From contig DATGFS010000069.1 in NCBI GenBank assembly GCA_035308905.1, positions 1-33,256 of the forward strand: 33,256 bases of DNA, in the 5' to 3' direction. This document shows positions 15,194 to 23,415 of this stretch, piece by piece. The first letter of the stretch is position 1; each line of letters opens with the position of its first letter. This DNA comes from a bacterium (GTDB taxonomy: Bacteria > Sysuimicrobiota > Sysuimicrobiia > Sysuimicrobiales > Segetimicrobiaceae). The notes beneath the pieces are model-generated. The model ran no database searches. It was not told the DNA's origin and saw only the letters and a program-made list of their open reading frames with translations. The translations under genes were made by a program, and so were the position numbers.

Positions 15194-15895
15194 TTGCCGC
15201 CAGCAGCCGCAACGCATACAATGCCCTCAATGGCGGTTGAGAGCAACGCGGGAACAACGCCTCGGCCCGGAGGAGCGACCGGCAAGGGCTTCGTGCCGGG
15301 GCAGTCCGGCAACCCCGGCGGTCGGCCGCGAGGGCTGGCCCGGATGGTCCGTGAGGCAGTGTCCGACGGCGCTGATGTGGTCGCGCTGATGACGGCCGTT
15401 CTCAAAGGCGACCGCAAGGCCCTGGGCGTCAGGACAGTCTCGCTCAAGGACAGGATGCAGGCGGCCGAATGGCTGGCCGAACGAGGCTTCGGCAAGACGA
15501 TTCCCGTCGTGGACCTTCCCGAGGAACGGCCGCAAGTTTCGTTTGAGGACCAGTTGCAAGCGTGGATGGAGCAACTGCCCCCGGCGCTGCGCGAGCCGCT
15601 CGCACGGGAACTCGACGCCCAGTTCTATGCGGCTATAGACGCGGAGGTCGCGAAGGCGGAAGCGGCAGTGCGCGCCAACCTGCCGGGACCACCGATTGAT
15701 ATTCGGGACTTCGTAGTCGCGCACCGAGCGGATTGTCTGACCATCCCAGGTGTTCGGGATGTCACGTTATCTGACTCGTACGACATCATCTTGGAGGTCG
15801 ATGCCGAAGTCCCCGACGATAGATTGATGTGGATAGAGCGCGAGGCTTGTAAACGTTTGCGACATCCCGTGGTAACGAAGAGGAGGTCACGTTGA
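15194..15895 (+). CDS. DUF5681-like phage/mobile-element protein
   Basis: This 233-residue protein uses a TTG at 15194 behind AGGAAGG; ATGs at 15221 and 15230 lack ribosome sites. Residues 28-45 carry the DUF5681 hallmark GKGFVPGQSGNPGGRPRG. A helical, charged region follows (LKDRMQAAEWLAERGFGKTIP), as in the DNA-binding-like proteins next to phage terminase genes. The rest (about 100-233) contains an acidic amphipathic section (SFEDQLQAWMEQLPPALRE) and a C-terminal tail with LSDSYDIILEVDAEVPDDRL that I do not recognise. In phages these proteins are thought to act near DNA packaging, as small-terminase-like or HTH proteins, but the function is not settled. Here no large terminase or capsid gene accompanies it. 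It is the best evidence that the element has phage ancestry. Confidence 0.7.
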   Translation: MPPAAATHTMPSMAVESNAGTTPRPGGATGKGFVPGQSGNPGGRPRGLARMVREAVSDGADVVALMTAVLKGDRKALGVRTVSLKDRMQAAEWLAERGFGKTIPVVDLPEERPQVSFEDQLQAWMEQLPPALREPLARELDAQFYAAIDAEVAKAEAAVRANLPGPPIDIRDFVVAHRADCLTIPGVRDVTLSDSYDIILEVDAEVPDDRLMWIEREACKRLRHPVVTKRRSR

Positions 15896-15915
15896 AGGGC
15901 GTCTTCTGGGCGCTT

Positions 15916-15996
15916 GCCACCATCTATACAGGGACGCCTGAATGGTGGCGTGGCTCTCGGGTGGGCGAGGAGGCCCGATCGGACCGTCACGCCACC
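15916..15996. promoter_or_regulatory. Mutually exclusive stem set after the DUF5681-like gene
   Basis: Segment B (15942-15952) can pair with A (15916-15923, 8 bp perfect) or with C (15988-15996, 9 bp perfect), but not both. This is the layout of an attenuator or antiterminator switch on either strand. It lies in a 260-bp stretch (15896-16155) where I find no convincing gene. Confidence 0.3.
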
Positions 15997-16155
15997 CTGC
16001 CCGTTGTCGATCACCGTCCCGACGATCGCTCCGCTCCGATAGATCGAGTACGTTGTTATCGGCCTGACCTCATCGCGCGGGGGACGCGTGTTTCGAATCG
16101 GCAACCAAGCGCACGTTGGGTCCTCGATCCGCGCGGACTATAACTAACCCATTGC

Positions 16156-16746
16156 TTACCCGCACACTGGGCTCCAGAGATACGTTTTTACCGTTTGCTC
16201 TTGAGGCCTCCCTCCACCCCCCCATGCGATCATGTTGACTTGTTGCATCTGAGCCTTTCCATCTAGCCGAAAGACTAGTAGCCTGTTCTTTAGTTTCTTG
16301 AAGATCCACGTGAACGTGTCGGTGTGGGGGGAATTAAGCCGGTAGTGACCGAGTAAGGCGCTCTCGGCGACGTTGGCACTGAAGGTCCTATTAAAGACGG
16401 GGCTTGTTGCCTCTACTTGATTAAGATCAAGAAAGGCTTTGTCACTCTGTGGCCACACAAATTCCCACACCCTTGCCTGCAGGCTATTCACGTCGACCGG
16501 CGTCGTCCCTCCATTGAGCAACGTTACCGCAACACTAGCAGCACACATGTCTTTTTGCGGCAAGACATGCCACTTCAGTTGCGCTTGAGACACATGGAAT
16601 TGTTCGAGAGACGGGGCTTCGGTGCGTATGAACTTGTTATACGTCCAGATGCCGCCTATGATGATTGCGATAATTTGGACGATGGCCTTAGCGACCTCAG
16701 TCCACCGAGCAATACCATCGTTGTGCATGTTTTCGGTCGGCTCCAT
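16156..16746 (-). CDS. Membrane-anchored protein of unknown function, low GC (196 aa)
   Basis: The ATG at 16746 follows GGAGGGGGAGACAC, an excellent ribosome site. A single TM segment near the N-terminus (about 18-37; VAKAIVQIIAIIIGGIWTYN) is followed by an extracytoplasmic domain of about 155 residues with beta character. This domain contains VSQAQLKWHVLPQ, CAASVAVTLLNGGTTPVDVNSLQARVWEF and RLLVFRLDG. The 'VTLLNGGTTPVDV' stretch resembles Ig-like domains of membrane-anchored proteins often found in defence or stress loci, but I cannot assign a family. Codon use and GC (near 50%) differ strongly from the chromosome, showing recent acquisition. It is the most foreign-looking gene of the element. 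Confidence 0.7.
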   Translation of the reverse strand: MEPTENMHNDGIARWTEVAKAIVQIIAIIIGGIWTYNKFIRTEAPSLEQFHVSQAQLKWHVLPQKDMCAASVAVTLLNGGTTPVDVNSLQARVWEFVWPQSDKAFLDLNQVEATSPVFNRTFSANVAESALLGHYRLNSPHTDTFTWIFKKLKNRLLVFRLDGKAQMQQVNMIAWGGGGRPQEQTVKTYLWSPVCG

Positions 16747-16805
16747 GTGTCTCCCCCTCCATACAGGTTCGTATTCGGTAAGTGCTTATGTCGCCTCGCA
16801 AGCGG

Positions 16806-16982
16806 CTATCCCACCGGGCTCAGCGGGCGCGTTTTCCAGGTCCCCGACGACTCCAAGAACTCCCGCTCCTCGGCAGTCCACTCGTGGTCGTCGAGTTCGC
16901 GGAGGTACGGCAGAATCTCGTAGCCGAGGCGAGTCAGCAGTTCGATCGGGATTGAGTCGGTGACGGTAACGCGAGGCATCAT
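16806..16982 (-). CDS. Possible small acidic protein (58 aa), antisense to HtrA remnant start
   Basis: The frame ATG(16982)-TAG(16806) encodes 58 residues beginning MMPRVTVTDSIPIELL. It has an amphipathic helical middle (GYEILPYLRELDDHEW) and an acidic stretch (TAEEREFLESSG). Third positions are mostly G/C, as in coding DNA. GAAGGGCACTT precedes the ATG pair. Its first seven codons overlap, antisense, the HtrA-like fragment on plus. It lies 59 bp downstream of the 196-aa gene's start on the same strand side, so it could be co-transcribed ahead of that gene. No family is recognised. Confidence 0.45.
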   Translation of the reverse strand: MMPRVTVTDSIPIELLTRLGYEILPYLRELDDHEWTAEEREFLESSGTWKTRPLSPVG

Positions 16983-17229
16983 AAGTGCCCTTCATCCCCA
17001 ACAGGGGCTAATACAACTCGACGCTGCGACGAACCCCGGTAACAGCGGCGGTCCCGTGATCACTGCGGGTGGTAATGCGATCGGCATCCTGGTCGGAGGC
17101 CTACCGAACACCCAAGGTCTCAACTTTGCCGTTGCACTGAACACCGTGCGCGACATCACATCTCAACTCTCGCCGATTCCGCGCCCGGCCCCTTCTGTCG
17201 GAAACGCGAACACACGCGAACCCAAGTAA
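16960..17229 (+). pseudogene. C-terminal fragment of an HtrA/DegP-type trypsin-like protease
   Basis: Residues TVTRGIISAL, IQLDAATNPGNSGGPVI and AIGILVGG match the last part of the S1C protease domain, including the catalytic Ser in GNSGGP. The His and Asp of the triad, the signal/TM region and a PDZ domain are all missing. The reading frame is stopped upstream at 16921. An in-frame GTG at 16960 exists but a protein from it could not be an active protease. The fragment ends 5 bp before the right att repeat, so it abuts the tRNA gene. It is either a remnant carried by the element or debris from an earlier event at the same att site. Confidence 0.72.
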
Positions 17230-17233
17230 GGTC

Positions 17234-17279
17234 TGGTCGGGGCGGCCCGATTTGAACGGGCGACCTTCTGCTCCCAAAG
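17234..17279. repeat. Attachment repeat (att, right) inside tRNA-Pro
   Basis: This is identical over 46 bp to 14316-14361. It forms the 3' half of the functional tRNA gene, from the CCA end to the anticodon loop, and is inferred to derive from the incoming element's attP. Confidence 0.9.
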
Positions 17280-17310
17280 CAGACGCGCTACCAAGCTGCG
17301 CCACGCCCCG
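17234..17310 (-). tRNA. tRNA-Pro (anticodon TGG)
   Basis: The 77-nt gene folds as a full cloverleaf: acceptor CGGGGCG/CGCCCCG, D stem GCGC/GCGC, anticodon stem TCTGC/GCAGA with loop TTTGGGA (anticodon TGG), T stem GCCCG/CGGGC with loop TTCAAAT, discriminator A and an encoded CCA. It reads Pro CCN codons. Its 3' half is the target of the integrated element that lies immediately downstream. Confidence 0.97.
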
Positions 17311-17439
17311 GCCGGATCGATCGTAACACGAACCGGGATAGGGTACAAACCACGCCGCGCCGGCGGCGGGCCTGCACGGCGCGCCCGGCGTCGTGCGGCG
17401 GCTCAAGGGATCGCCGCCGCGGCCGGTGAACCGCGTTCC

Positions 17440-19101
17440 ATGCCCGCACCCTCGCCCGGCGCTGCGCTTGCCGCCGTCGTCCAAGAATTCTTGACCTCGC
17501 TGTACGAAACACACCCGACGCTCGCCGCCTCGCTCGGCCTGCACGACTACGACGGCCGTGTGCCGGACCTGAGCGAACGGGGCCGCGCCGGCCGCGCATC
17601 CGCACTCCGGGGTCAGGCCGCCCGCGCCGCCGCGATCGCCCCTGACGAGGCCGGGCTGACGCGGGACGAGCGCCACGACCTGACGCTCGTGCGGCTCGCG
17701 ATCGACGAGGAGTTGTTCGAGCTCGAGTCGCTGCGCGACCTCGAGCGCAATCCCATCACCTACAGCGGCGCGATCGACGTCAGCAACTACGTCAAGCGCG
17801 ACTACGCGCCGCTCGAGCGCCGCGTCGCCGCCCTGACCGAGCACCTCCGGCGCATCCCCGAGGTGCTCGCGGTCGCCCGGGCCACCCTGCGTCCCCCGCT
17901 CCCGCGGCCGTTCATCGATACGGCGCTCGATGTCTACGGCGGCACCGTCACGTACCACGAAGGCGAGCTTCCCGCTGCGGTGCACGCGGGCGTCTCGACC
18001 GAAGCGCGGTCCGCGTTTGAGCGCGCCAACACGGCGGCGCTGGCGGCCCTCCGCGGGTTTGTCCAGTACCTCGCCGGCGATCTGCGGCCGACGGCGATCG
18101 CGGAGTTCGCGATCGGCGAGGAGCGGTTTCGCACCATGCTGCGCCTCGGCGAGATGGTCGACCTCGACCTCGACCGGCTGCTGGAGATCGGCCGGCAAGA
18201 CCTCGCCACCAACACCCAGCGGCTCCGCGCCGCGTGCGAGGTCGCCGCGCCCGGCATGGCGGTCCGCGACGTCATCAAGCGCCAGTCCAGCGACCACCCG
18301 GCCGCCGACCGGCTCGTCGACGAAGCCGCCCGCGTGCTCGACGAGCTGCGGGCGTTTGTGGGCGCGAACGCCATCGTCACGATTCCGTCGGACGTCCCCG
18401 CCCGGGTCGAGCCGACCCCGCCATTTCTACGGTGGGCGTTCGCGATGATGGACACCGCGGGACCGTTCGAGCCGTCCTCGGAGTCGTTTTACTACGTCAC
18501 GCCGCCGGAACCCGTCTGGACCGCGGCCGAAACGGAAGAATGGCTGACCAAGTTCGATTACGCGACGCTGCGGGACGTGGGCATTCACGAGGTCTATCCG
18601 GGGCACTACGTCCACTTCCTCCATGTCCGAGGGATCGGCCGGCCGCTGCGCCAGGTCCTCAGCAGCTACGCGTTCGTGGAAGGCTGGGCGCACGACTGCG
18701 AGCAGCTGATGCTGGAGCGCGGCTTCCGGCCCGATGACACGGCGCTGCGCATCGCGCAGCTGTCGGAGGCGCTGCTGCGCGACGTCCGCTTCGTCGCCGC
18801 GATCGAGATGCACACGCGCGGCATGCGGGTCGAGGAGGCCGCAAGACTGTTCGTGGACCACGCCTATCTCGAAGCGCTGCCGGCCGAAAAAGAGGCGGTG
18901 CGCGGGACGTTCGATCCGGGCTATCTCAACTACACGCTCGGCAAGCTGATGCTGCGGCGCCTGCGGGACGACGTCCGCGCGCGAGAGGGCGCGCGGTTCG
19001 ACCTCCGGGCTTTCCACGACGCGCTGCTCGGGCTCGGCGCGCCGCCGCTGCCGCTCGCGCGGCGGACGCTGCTCGGCGAGGACGCGGGCCCGCTGCTCTA
19101 G
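17440..19101 (+). CDS. DUF885-family metallopeptidase-like protein
   Basis: This 553-residue protein, the usual size for DUF885, starts at the ATG at 17440; no strong ribosome site is visible. The zinc motif HEVYPGHYVH (His383, Glu384, His389) is the HExxPGH signature of the family, with a downstream EGWAHDCEQLMLERGF carrying the third-ligand Glu. The fold is predicted to be all helical, like M3/M32 carboxypeptidases. Members are thought to be zinc peptidases, often exported lipoproteins; this one has no signal peptide, so it is likely cytoplasmic. Its stop lies 4 bp from the convergent neighbour's stop. It sits 129 bp from the tRNA-Pro 5' end on the opposite strand. Confidence 0.9.
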   Translation: MPAPSPGAALAAVVQEFLTSLYETHPTLAASLGLHDYDGRVPDLSERGRAGRASALRGQAARAAAIAPDEAGLTRDERHDLTLVRLAIDEELFELESLRDLERNPITYSGAIDVSNYVKRDYAPLERRVAALTEHLRRIPEVLAVARATLRPPLPRPFIDTALDVYGGTVTYHEGELPAAVHAGVSTEARSAFERANTAALAALRGFVQYLAGDLRPTAIAEFAIGEERFRTMLRLGEMVDLDLDRLLEIGRQDLATNTQRLRAACEVAAPGMAVRDVIKRQSSDHPAADRLVDEAARVLDELRAFVGANAIVTIPSDVPARVEPTPPFLRWAFAMMDTAGPFEPSSESFYYVTPPEPVWTAAETEEWLTKFDYATLRDVGIHEVYPGHYVHFLHVRGIGRPLRQVLSSYAFVEGWAHDCEQLMLERGFRPDDTALRIAQLSEALLRDVRFVAAIEMHTRGMRVEEAARLFVDHAYLEALPAEKEAVRGTFDPGYLNYTLGKLMLRRLRDDVRAREGARFDLRAFHDALLGLGAPPLPLARRTLLGEDAGPLL

Positions 19102-19105
19102 CGCC

Positions 19106-19873
19106 TCAGGGCGTTTCGGCGCCGCCTGAAGGCGCGCCGCCGTCGGGCGTCTTGCCGGCTTCCCGCTGCGCCTTGATCGCCTCCGCCTTCGCCTTCGCGG
19201 CGGCGATTCGCTCTTCGCGGCTCATTTCGGCGCCGGGTGCGCCGGCGGGCGCCGCGGGACTCGTGCCCGGCGCGGCGGTCCCCACCGCGGAAGCGCCGCC
19301 CGGCGCGGCGGTCCCGGCCGCGGCCGCGGCGGGCGCGGCCGTCCCCGCGGGCGTGGCGGCCGGTGCGGTTGGCGCCGCGGGCTTGGGCGCGGGTACCGCC
19401 GGCGGCGGCGCCGGTTTCTCGCCGAGGAACTCGACGCGCAGATACTGCTCGACCGCGCGGCGGATGTGTTCCAACTGATCGGCCTTGCCGGCGCGGGCGT
19501 CCGCGACCCAGGCTTTGTCGACGCGGTAGGTCACCAGGCGGGCTCCCTGGGCGAAGTGCACGAGGAAATGGTCCATCGAGTCCTGCAGCACCACGATCTT
19601 GACCGACAACCCGAGGGAACTCGCGATACGGGAGACTTCGCCGTACACCCAGTCCTGAGCTTCGGTACGGGCAGGCGACGCGAGGGTCTCTGCGACCGAC
19701 AACCCCGCGAGGGGGTTAACCGGCCGCAGTCGGGCTTTTCCCCGCGCCACCCACTGCTTGTAGATCTTATCGAGCAGCTCGTCTTTGACGTCCGCGAGCG
19801 CGACGGCAATTGAGATGATCCAGATGAAGAATACCGCGAACGCGAGCGACCAATAGGTGAGGAACTTGCTCAC
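19106..19873 (-). CDS. Membrane-anchored protein with Ala/Pro-rich linker (255 aa)
   Basis: The GTG at 19873 follows GGGAAGGAGGGACGC. One N-terminal TM segment or uncleaved signal (about 5-27; TYWSLAFAVFFIWIISIAVA) is followed by a folded region of about 120 residues. This region has DELLDKIYKQWVARGKARL, TEAQDWVYGEVSRIASSLGL and HFLVHFAQGARLVTYRVDKAWVADARAG. A low-complexity A/P/G/T tail of about 70 residues and a charged helical end (SREERIAAAKAKAEAIKAQREAG) complete it. I do not recognise the folded domain. It follows RdgB by 28 bp and is likely in the amidase-rph-rdgB operon. The repeat-rich tail is encoded by very GC-rich, slippage-prone DNA. Confidence 0.75.
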   Translation of the reverse strand: MSKFLTYWSLAFAVFFIWIISIAVALADVKDELLDKIYKQWVARGKARLRPVNPLAGLSVAETLASPARTEAQDWVYGEVSRIASSLGLSVKIVVLQDSMDHFLVHFAQGARLVTYRVDKAWVADARAGKADQLEHIRRAVEQYLRVEFLGEKPAPPPAVPAPKPAAPTAPAATPAGTAAPAAAAAGTAAPGGASAVGTAAPGTSPAAPAGAPGAEMSREERIAAAKAKAEAIKAQREAGKTPDGGAPSGGAETP

Positions 19874-19901
19874 GCGTCCCTCCTTCCCGGCGAGGAACCA
19901 T

Positions 19902-20579
19902 TCACGGCTGCGACGCTCTGCTATTGGCGTCCGTCGAAGAGCCCTCCTGCCCTGCGCGCACCAGCGCGTGCGCCACGGCTGGGCGGGCCGCGCGCAGCGC
20001 GCGGGCCCGGTGGCTGATCTCGTTCTTCACCTCGAGCGGCACCTCGGCCATGGTCCGCCCGTCGCCGGCGATCTCGAAGATCGGATCGTACCCGAAGCCG
20101 CCCGTCCCACGCGGGCGCTCGGCGATCGCGCCCTCGCAAACGCCCTCGAAGGTCTCGACGCGGCCGTCGGGTGTCGCGACCGCGATGACCGCACGGTAGC
20201 GCGCCCCGCGGCGGGGCGCCGGAAGGCCGGCCAGCTGCGATAGCACGTACGCGTTGCGGGCTTCGTCGGAGGCCGCGTCGCCGAGGAGCCGCCGGGACCG
20301 CACACCGGGGCCGCCGCCCAGGGCGTCGATCTCGACGCCGGAGTCGTCGGCGAGCGCCGGATACCCGGTCGCGCGCGCAACGGTCAACGCTTTGCCCGCC
20401 GCGTTGTCGGCGTAGGTCTCGCCCTCTTCCGGCAGGTCGCCGAGCTCCGGCCAGTCCTCGAGCCCCGACAGCCGGGCGCCGAGGACGGCATAAACCGCGC
20501 TGATCTCGCGGACCTTCCCGGAGTTACGAGTGGCCAGCACCAGCCGCGGCACGCGGCGCGCCCGAGCCGGACGCGTCAC
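19902..20579 (-). CDS. rdgB: XTP/dITP pyrophosphatase, RdgB/HAM1 family
   Basis: This 225-residue protein starts at a GTG at 20579 that overlaps the RNase PH stop (GTGA). It hydrolyses non-canonical purine nucleotides (XTP, ITP, dITP) to monophosphates and so keeps them out of nucleic acids. Motifs are [12 protein letters not shown] (substrate phosphate binding), [27 protein letters not shown] and ISHRARAL near the C-terminus. The family's usual SARYAG after PGV reads SRRLLG here. Its coupling with RNase PH is a common bacterial arrangement. The first 10 residues before PRLVLATRN are an Arg-rich extension and might not be translated if a later start is used. Confidence 0.94.
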   Translation of the reverse strand: MTRPARARRVPRLVLATRNSGKVREISAVYAVLGARLSGLEDWPELGDLPEEGETYADNAAGKALTVARATGYPALADDSGVEIDALGGGPGVRSRRLLGDAASDEARNAYVLSQLAGLPAPRRGARYRAVIAVATPDGRVETFEGVCEGAIAERPRGTGGFGYDPIFEIAGDGRTMAEVPLEVKNEISHRARALRAARPAVAHALVRAGQEGSSTDANSRASQP

Positions 20580-21301
20580 AACGCGGACAGTACGTCGGCG
20601 AGGGCGTCGCGCTGGCGCGCGACCAGGGTCACGATGCCGCGTTCGGCGAGCTGCGTCAGCGCGGCGGCCTCGGCCTTGGTGAACGGACCGCCTTCGCCCG
20701 TGCCTTGGAGCTCCACGAACTTTCCGGATTCGGTCATCACGACGTTCATGTCCACCCGCGCCCGCGAGTCTTCCTCGTACGTCAGATCCAGGACCGGGGT
20801 CCCCTCGACGATGCCGACGCTCGTCGCGGCGAGAAACTCGCGGATCGGCACCCGCTGAAGCGCGCCGGTGCGCCGCAGCAGCATGAGCGCGTCGACAAGC
20901 GCGACGAATGCGCCGGTGATCGCGGCCGTGCGCGTGCCCCCGTCGGCCTGCAGCACGTCGCAGTCGAGGGTCACCGTGCGCTCGCCGAGGCGCTCCAGCT
21001 CGACGACGGCCCGCAGCGAGCGGCCGATCAGACGCTGGATCTCGTGGACCCGCCCTCCGGTGCGGTCGCCGCGGGGACTGCGTTCCTGGGTCGACCGCGG
21101 CAGCATGCCGTACTCCGCCGTGACCCACCCCTGTCCGCTGCCCCGCAGAAAGGGCGGCACGCGCTCCTCGACGGACGCGGTGCAGAGCACGCGCGTGTCC
21201 CCGAGTTGCACCAGCACGGAACCCTCGGCGAACTTGGTGTACCCGCGGGTGAGCGTGAGCGCGCGGAGCTGATCGTCCTTGCGGCCGTCACGGCGTGCCA
21301 T
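20576..21301 (-). CDS. rph: Ribonuclease PH
   Basis: This 241-residue protein starts at the ATG at 21301; the ribosome site is weak. RNase PH trims the 3' ends of tRNA precursors by phosphorolysis. Seen landmarks are [80 protein letters not shown] and a C-terminal [14 protein letters not shown]. Each is a conserved block of the PH family, and the phosphate-binding Arg and active-site Asp regions are present. It lies 61 bp after the amidase and overlaps rdgB by 4 bp. Since tRNA-Pro at 17310 encodes its own CCA, 3' trimming by RNase PH would stop at or near that end. Confidence 0.95.
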   Translation of the reverse strand: MARRDGRKDDQLRALTLTRGYTKFAEGSVLVQLGDTRVLCTASVEERVPPFLRGSGQGWVTAEYGMLPRSTQERSPRGDRTGGRVHEIQRLIGRSLRAVVELERLGERTVTLDCDVLQADGGTRTAAITGAFVALVDALMLLRRTGALQRVPIREFLAATSVGIVEGTPVLDLTYEEDSRARVDMNVVMTESGKFVELQGTGEGGPFTKAEAAALTQLAERGIVTLVARQRDALADVLSAL

Positions 21302-21362
21302 GATCGTTCCGCTTCGCGCAGCCGCCGAGGCCTTCCTCCGGCGCGGCGAAGCCGGACGGCGC

Positions 21363-23249
21363 TTACGGCGCGGCGGGCTGCCGCTGCGCGTCGAGGTACT
21401 TGACGATCGCGCGGGCGACGGCGTCGGCGATGCGCCGCTGGGTCGCCGGATCGCGCAGCATTGCCTCTTCCGAAGGGTTGGTGATGAACGCCGTCTCGAC
21501 GAGGACCGACGGCATCGGGGTGTTGACCAGAACGTAGAAGTCCGCGGAGCGGACGCCGCGGTCGGGCTCACCCAGGGCCTGGGCCAGTTCGGACTGCACC
21601 ACCCTCGCCAGCGCCTGGCTCTCCGGCGTCTTGTAGTACGTCTCCGTGCCCGCGGCGCCGGCGCTGCGGCTCGCGTTCGCGTGGATGCTGACGAACACGA
21701 TTCCGCCGTTCCGCTGCGCCAGATCGGGCCGTTCCTCGAGCGGGACGGTCGAATCGTCGGTCCGCGTCATCGCGACCGGAACGCCCTGCCCCGCGAGCGC
21801 GTCGCGCACGAGGCGCGAGATCGCGAGCGCCGCGTCGGCCTCCCGCAGGCCCGACGGCCCCACCGCGCCCCCGTCCACGCCGCCGTGGCCCGGGTCGATG
21901 ATCACCGCGGAGCCCCGGGCCAGCCGGCGGCCTGGATTGCCGAGCGTAACCACGAGCGTGCGGCCGGCGTCGGCGACGGCCGCACTGTACGGCATCTTCC
22001 GGTTCAGATGCACGAGGACCCGGGTCAGATTCGGCTTCAGCTGAAACTGGGAAATGACGATGTTGCGCACCGCCTCGCTGTCGACCTCGATGTCGTGGCG
22101 CCGCGCGAGATAGACGCCGCCCGTGATGTCGATGGCCAGACGATCGGGATAGACGAACTGATGCAGCGCGTACGTCACGCGCTGAGACGCCTGGATCGTG
22201 ATTCGGCCGGCGTGTCCCTGGTCGTCGTAGGCGACCGTCTGAACGTGGAAGGCGCCCGGACGGTCGACAAACTCCGGCAGGGGCGGCAACGCGAGCGGCT
22301 CCGGCGCAGTACCGGAAGGATCGGCGGGCGTCGGGGATGGCGCCGCGACGGACGGCGCCGCGCTCGACGTCGTGCCGGCCGGTGACGCCCCGGAGGGCGC
22401 GGCCCCGGGGGCCGCGGGAGTCGCCGGCGGCACCGTCGCCGTGACCGGTATGGGCGGCGAGGCAGCCGTGGGCGGGTGCGGCGCCGGGGTGCCCGCCGGC
22501 GGGGCCGGACGCACGGCGACGACCTCACCGAGCGCCAAGGCGATCTCACCGGGACTGGCGGCCACCGTGAATTTCATCGCGTGATCCAGATCGAACACGA
22601 TGCGTGTAATGAAGGGGCGGAGCTGAAACTGCCCGCCGCGGACACGCACAACGCCGGCGACGCCGATGTCCTGCGCGCCCAGGGTGAGCCGCGCGACGGC
22701 GCCGCCGAGATCGACCACGAGGCGCTCGGGCTGGTGCAGCAGGTGCGCGTCGACGTGCACGGGCCCCGTCGCCGAGACGCGCACGGCGAGGCCGCCCCCG
22801 TCCGGCCGCCAGGAGACGTTTGTCACCTGCGCGAGTGCGAACCGCGTCTGCCCGTCATTGCCGTCCGCGACGTATGCGCCGAGGGCCCGGAGTACCGCCA
22901 CCGCCGGCACCCACAGCGTCCCGCTGCGCAGCACGGGCGGCAGCGGCAGCTCGCGCGCGGTCCCGTCGACCTGCGCGCCGGTGCGCCCGGCGGCCAAACG
23001 CACCACCGTACCCGCGACGCCCGTGAGCGTCAAGGTTTGCGCGGCGGCGTTCCACGCCGCGGTCGCGCCGAACGCGCGGGCAACCAGCTCGGCGGGAAGC
23101 ACCAGGACACCGTCTTGGACCTCGGGGGTGGTCTCACGGGTGACGTCGACGTCGTTGACGATCAGGTGCGGCAAGGCCGCCTGGCCCAGGGACGGGACAG
23201 GCCGGGCGAGCAGAAGCGCAACCATCAGGGCGGCCGCCCGCAGCGACAT
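21363..23249 (-). CDS. N-acetylmuramoyl-L-alanine amidase with copper-amine-oxidase-N-like and AMIN domains
   Basis: This 628-residue protein starts at an ATG behind GGAGGAATCG. A signal peptide (about 1-22) precedes a copper-amine-oxidase-N-like domain (about 25-140; [15 protein letters not shown]), an AMIN domain (about 145-250), a long Pro/Ala/Ser linker (about 255-325), a second AMIN domain (about 335-430) and an Amidase_3 catalytic domain (about 445-622). Zinc and catalytic residues are seen at His455 (DPGHGG), Glu470 (LREAD), His523 (SIHANA) and Glu585 (VLVETAFI). It cuts the bond between N-acetylmuramic acid and the stem peptide during septum splitting or turnover. The two AMIN modules probably target it to the septum or wall. 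It begins the operon with rph and rdgB, a less usual pairing. Confidence 0.93.
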   Translation of the reverse strand: MSLRAAALMVALLLARPVPSLGQAALPHLIVNDVDVTRETTPEVQDGVLVLPAELVARAFGATAAWNAAAQTLTLTGVAGTVVRLAAGRTGAQVDGTARELPLPPVLRSGTLWVPAVAVLRALGAYVADGNDGQTRFALAQVTNVSWRPDGGGLAVRVSATGPVHVDAHLLHQPERLVVDLGGAVARLTLGAQDIGVAGVVRVRGGQFQLRPFITRIVFDLDHAMKFTVAASPGEIALALGEVVAVRPAPPAGTPAPHPPTAASPPIPVTATVPPATPAAPGAAPSGASPAGTTSSAAPSVAAPSPTPADPSGTAPEPLALPPLPEFVDRPGAFHVQTVAYDDQGHAGRITIQASQRVTYALHQFVYPDRLAIDITGGVYLARRHDIEVDSEAVRNIVISQFQLKPNLTRVLVHLNRKMPYSAAVADAGRTLVVTLGNPGRRLARGSAVIIDPGHGGVDGGAVGPSGLREADAALAISRLVRDALAGQGVPVAMTRTDDSTVPLEERPDLAQRNGGIVFVSIHANASRSAGAAGTETYYKTPESQALARVVQSELAQALGEPDRGVRSADFYVLVNTPMPSVLVETAFITNPSEEAMLRDPATQRRIADAVARAIVKYLDAQRQPAAP

Positions 23250-23366
23250 CGATTCCTCCGGCGAAAGGTGCGAACTCGGGTGGTGTAGCCGCGGGGCCGG
23301 GTATTCGGGGGCCGGGGCGGGACTCCTGCCCCGTCCGCCACGGCCGGCCCTGCCCTTGGGAAGCAG

Positions 23367-23395
23367 GCCGGGCCCGGGCGAGGCCCGGGCCCGGC
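23367..23395 (-). terminator. Perfect 13-bp GC hairpin after the FBPA/P gene
   Basis: GCCGGGCCCGGGC (23367-23379) and its complement (23383-23395) flank a GAG loop, 20 bp past the stop at 23416 on the minus strand. It is followed by CTGCTTCCC, not a clean U-run. It probably ends the peptide-transporter/FBPA/P transcript. Confidence 0.55.
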
Positions 23396-23415
23396 GCTGT
23401 TTCTGCGATCGACGA

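Larger units (their letters stand above)
14316..17279. mobile_element. Small integrated element in tRNA-Pro, flanked by 46-bp direct repeats, no integrase seen
   Basis: The 3' half of tRNA-Pro(TGG) is present twice, as an isolated fragment at 14316-14361 and within the intact gene at 17234-17279, 2,918 bp apart. This is the geometry left by a tyrosine recombinase that integrates in the anticodon loop and restores the tRNA with its own 3' end. Between the repeats the base composition drops, clearly so at 16150-16750 (near 50% GC by eye against about 70% outside). Genes are mixed in strand and unlike the flanking metabolic operons: a secreted Ig-like protein, a DUF5681-like phage-type protein, a membrane protein, a 58-aa frame and an HtrA fragment. 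No integrase, excisionase or replication gene is visible. It is either a decayed island or a trans-mobilised satellite. Confidence 0.8.

Noticed and set aside
15625-16104. 159-codon minus-strand frame across the DUF5681-like gene's 3' end
   Set aside because: Mostly antisense to a supported gene, with no clear ribosome site; only the first 70 residues look protein-like.
15892-16143. TTG-started 83-codon frame overlapping the DUF5681-like stop
   Set aside because: The TTG/TGA overlap suggests coupling, but the product has no sensible composition or ribosome site of its own.
19250-19400. Repeat-like GC-rich tract
   Set aside because: Explained by the Ala/Pro/Gly-rich linker of the 255-aa protein; units are irregular.
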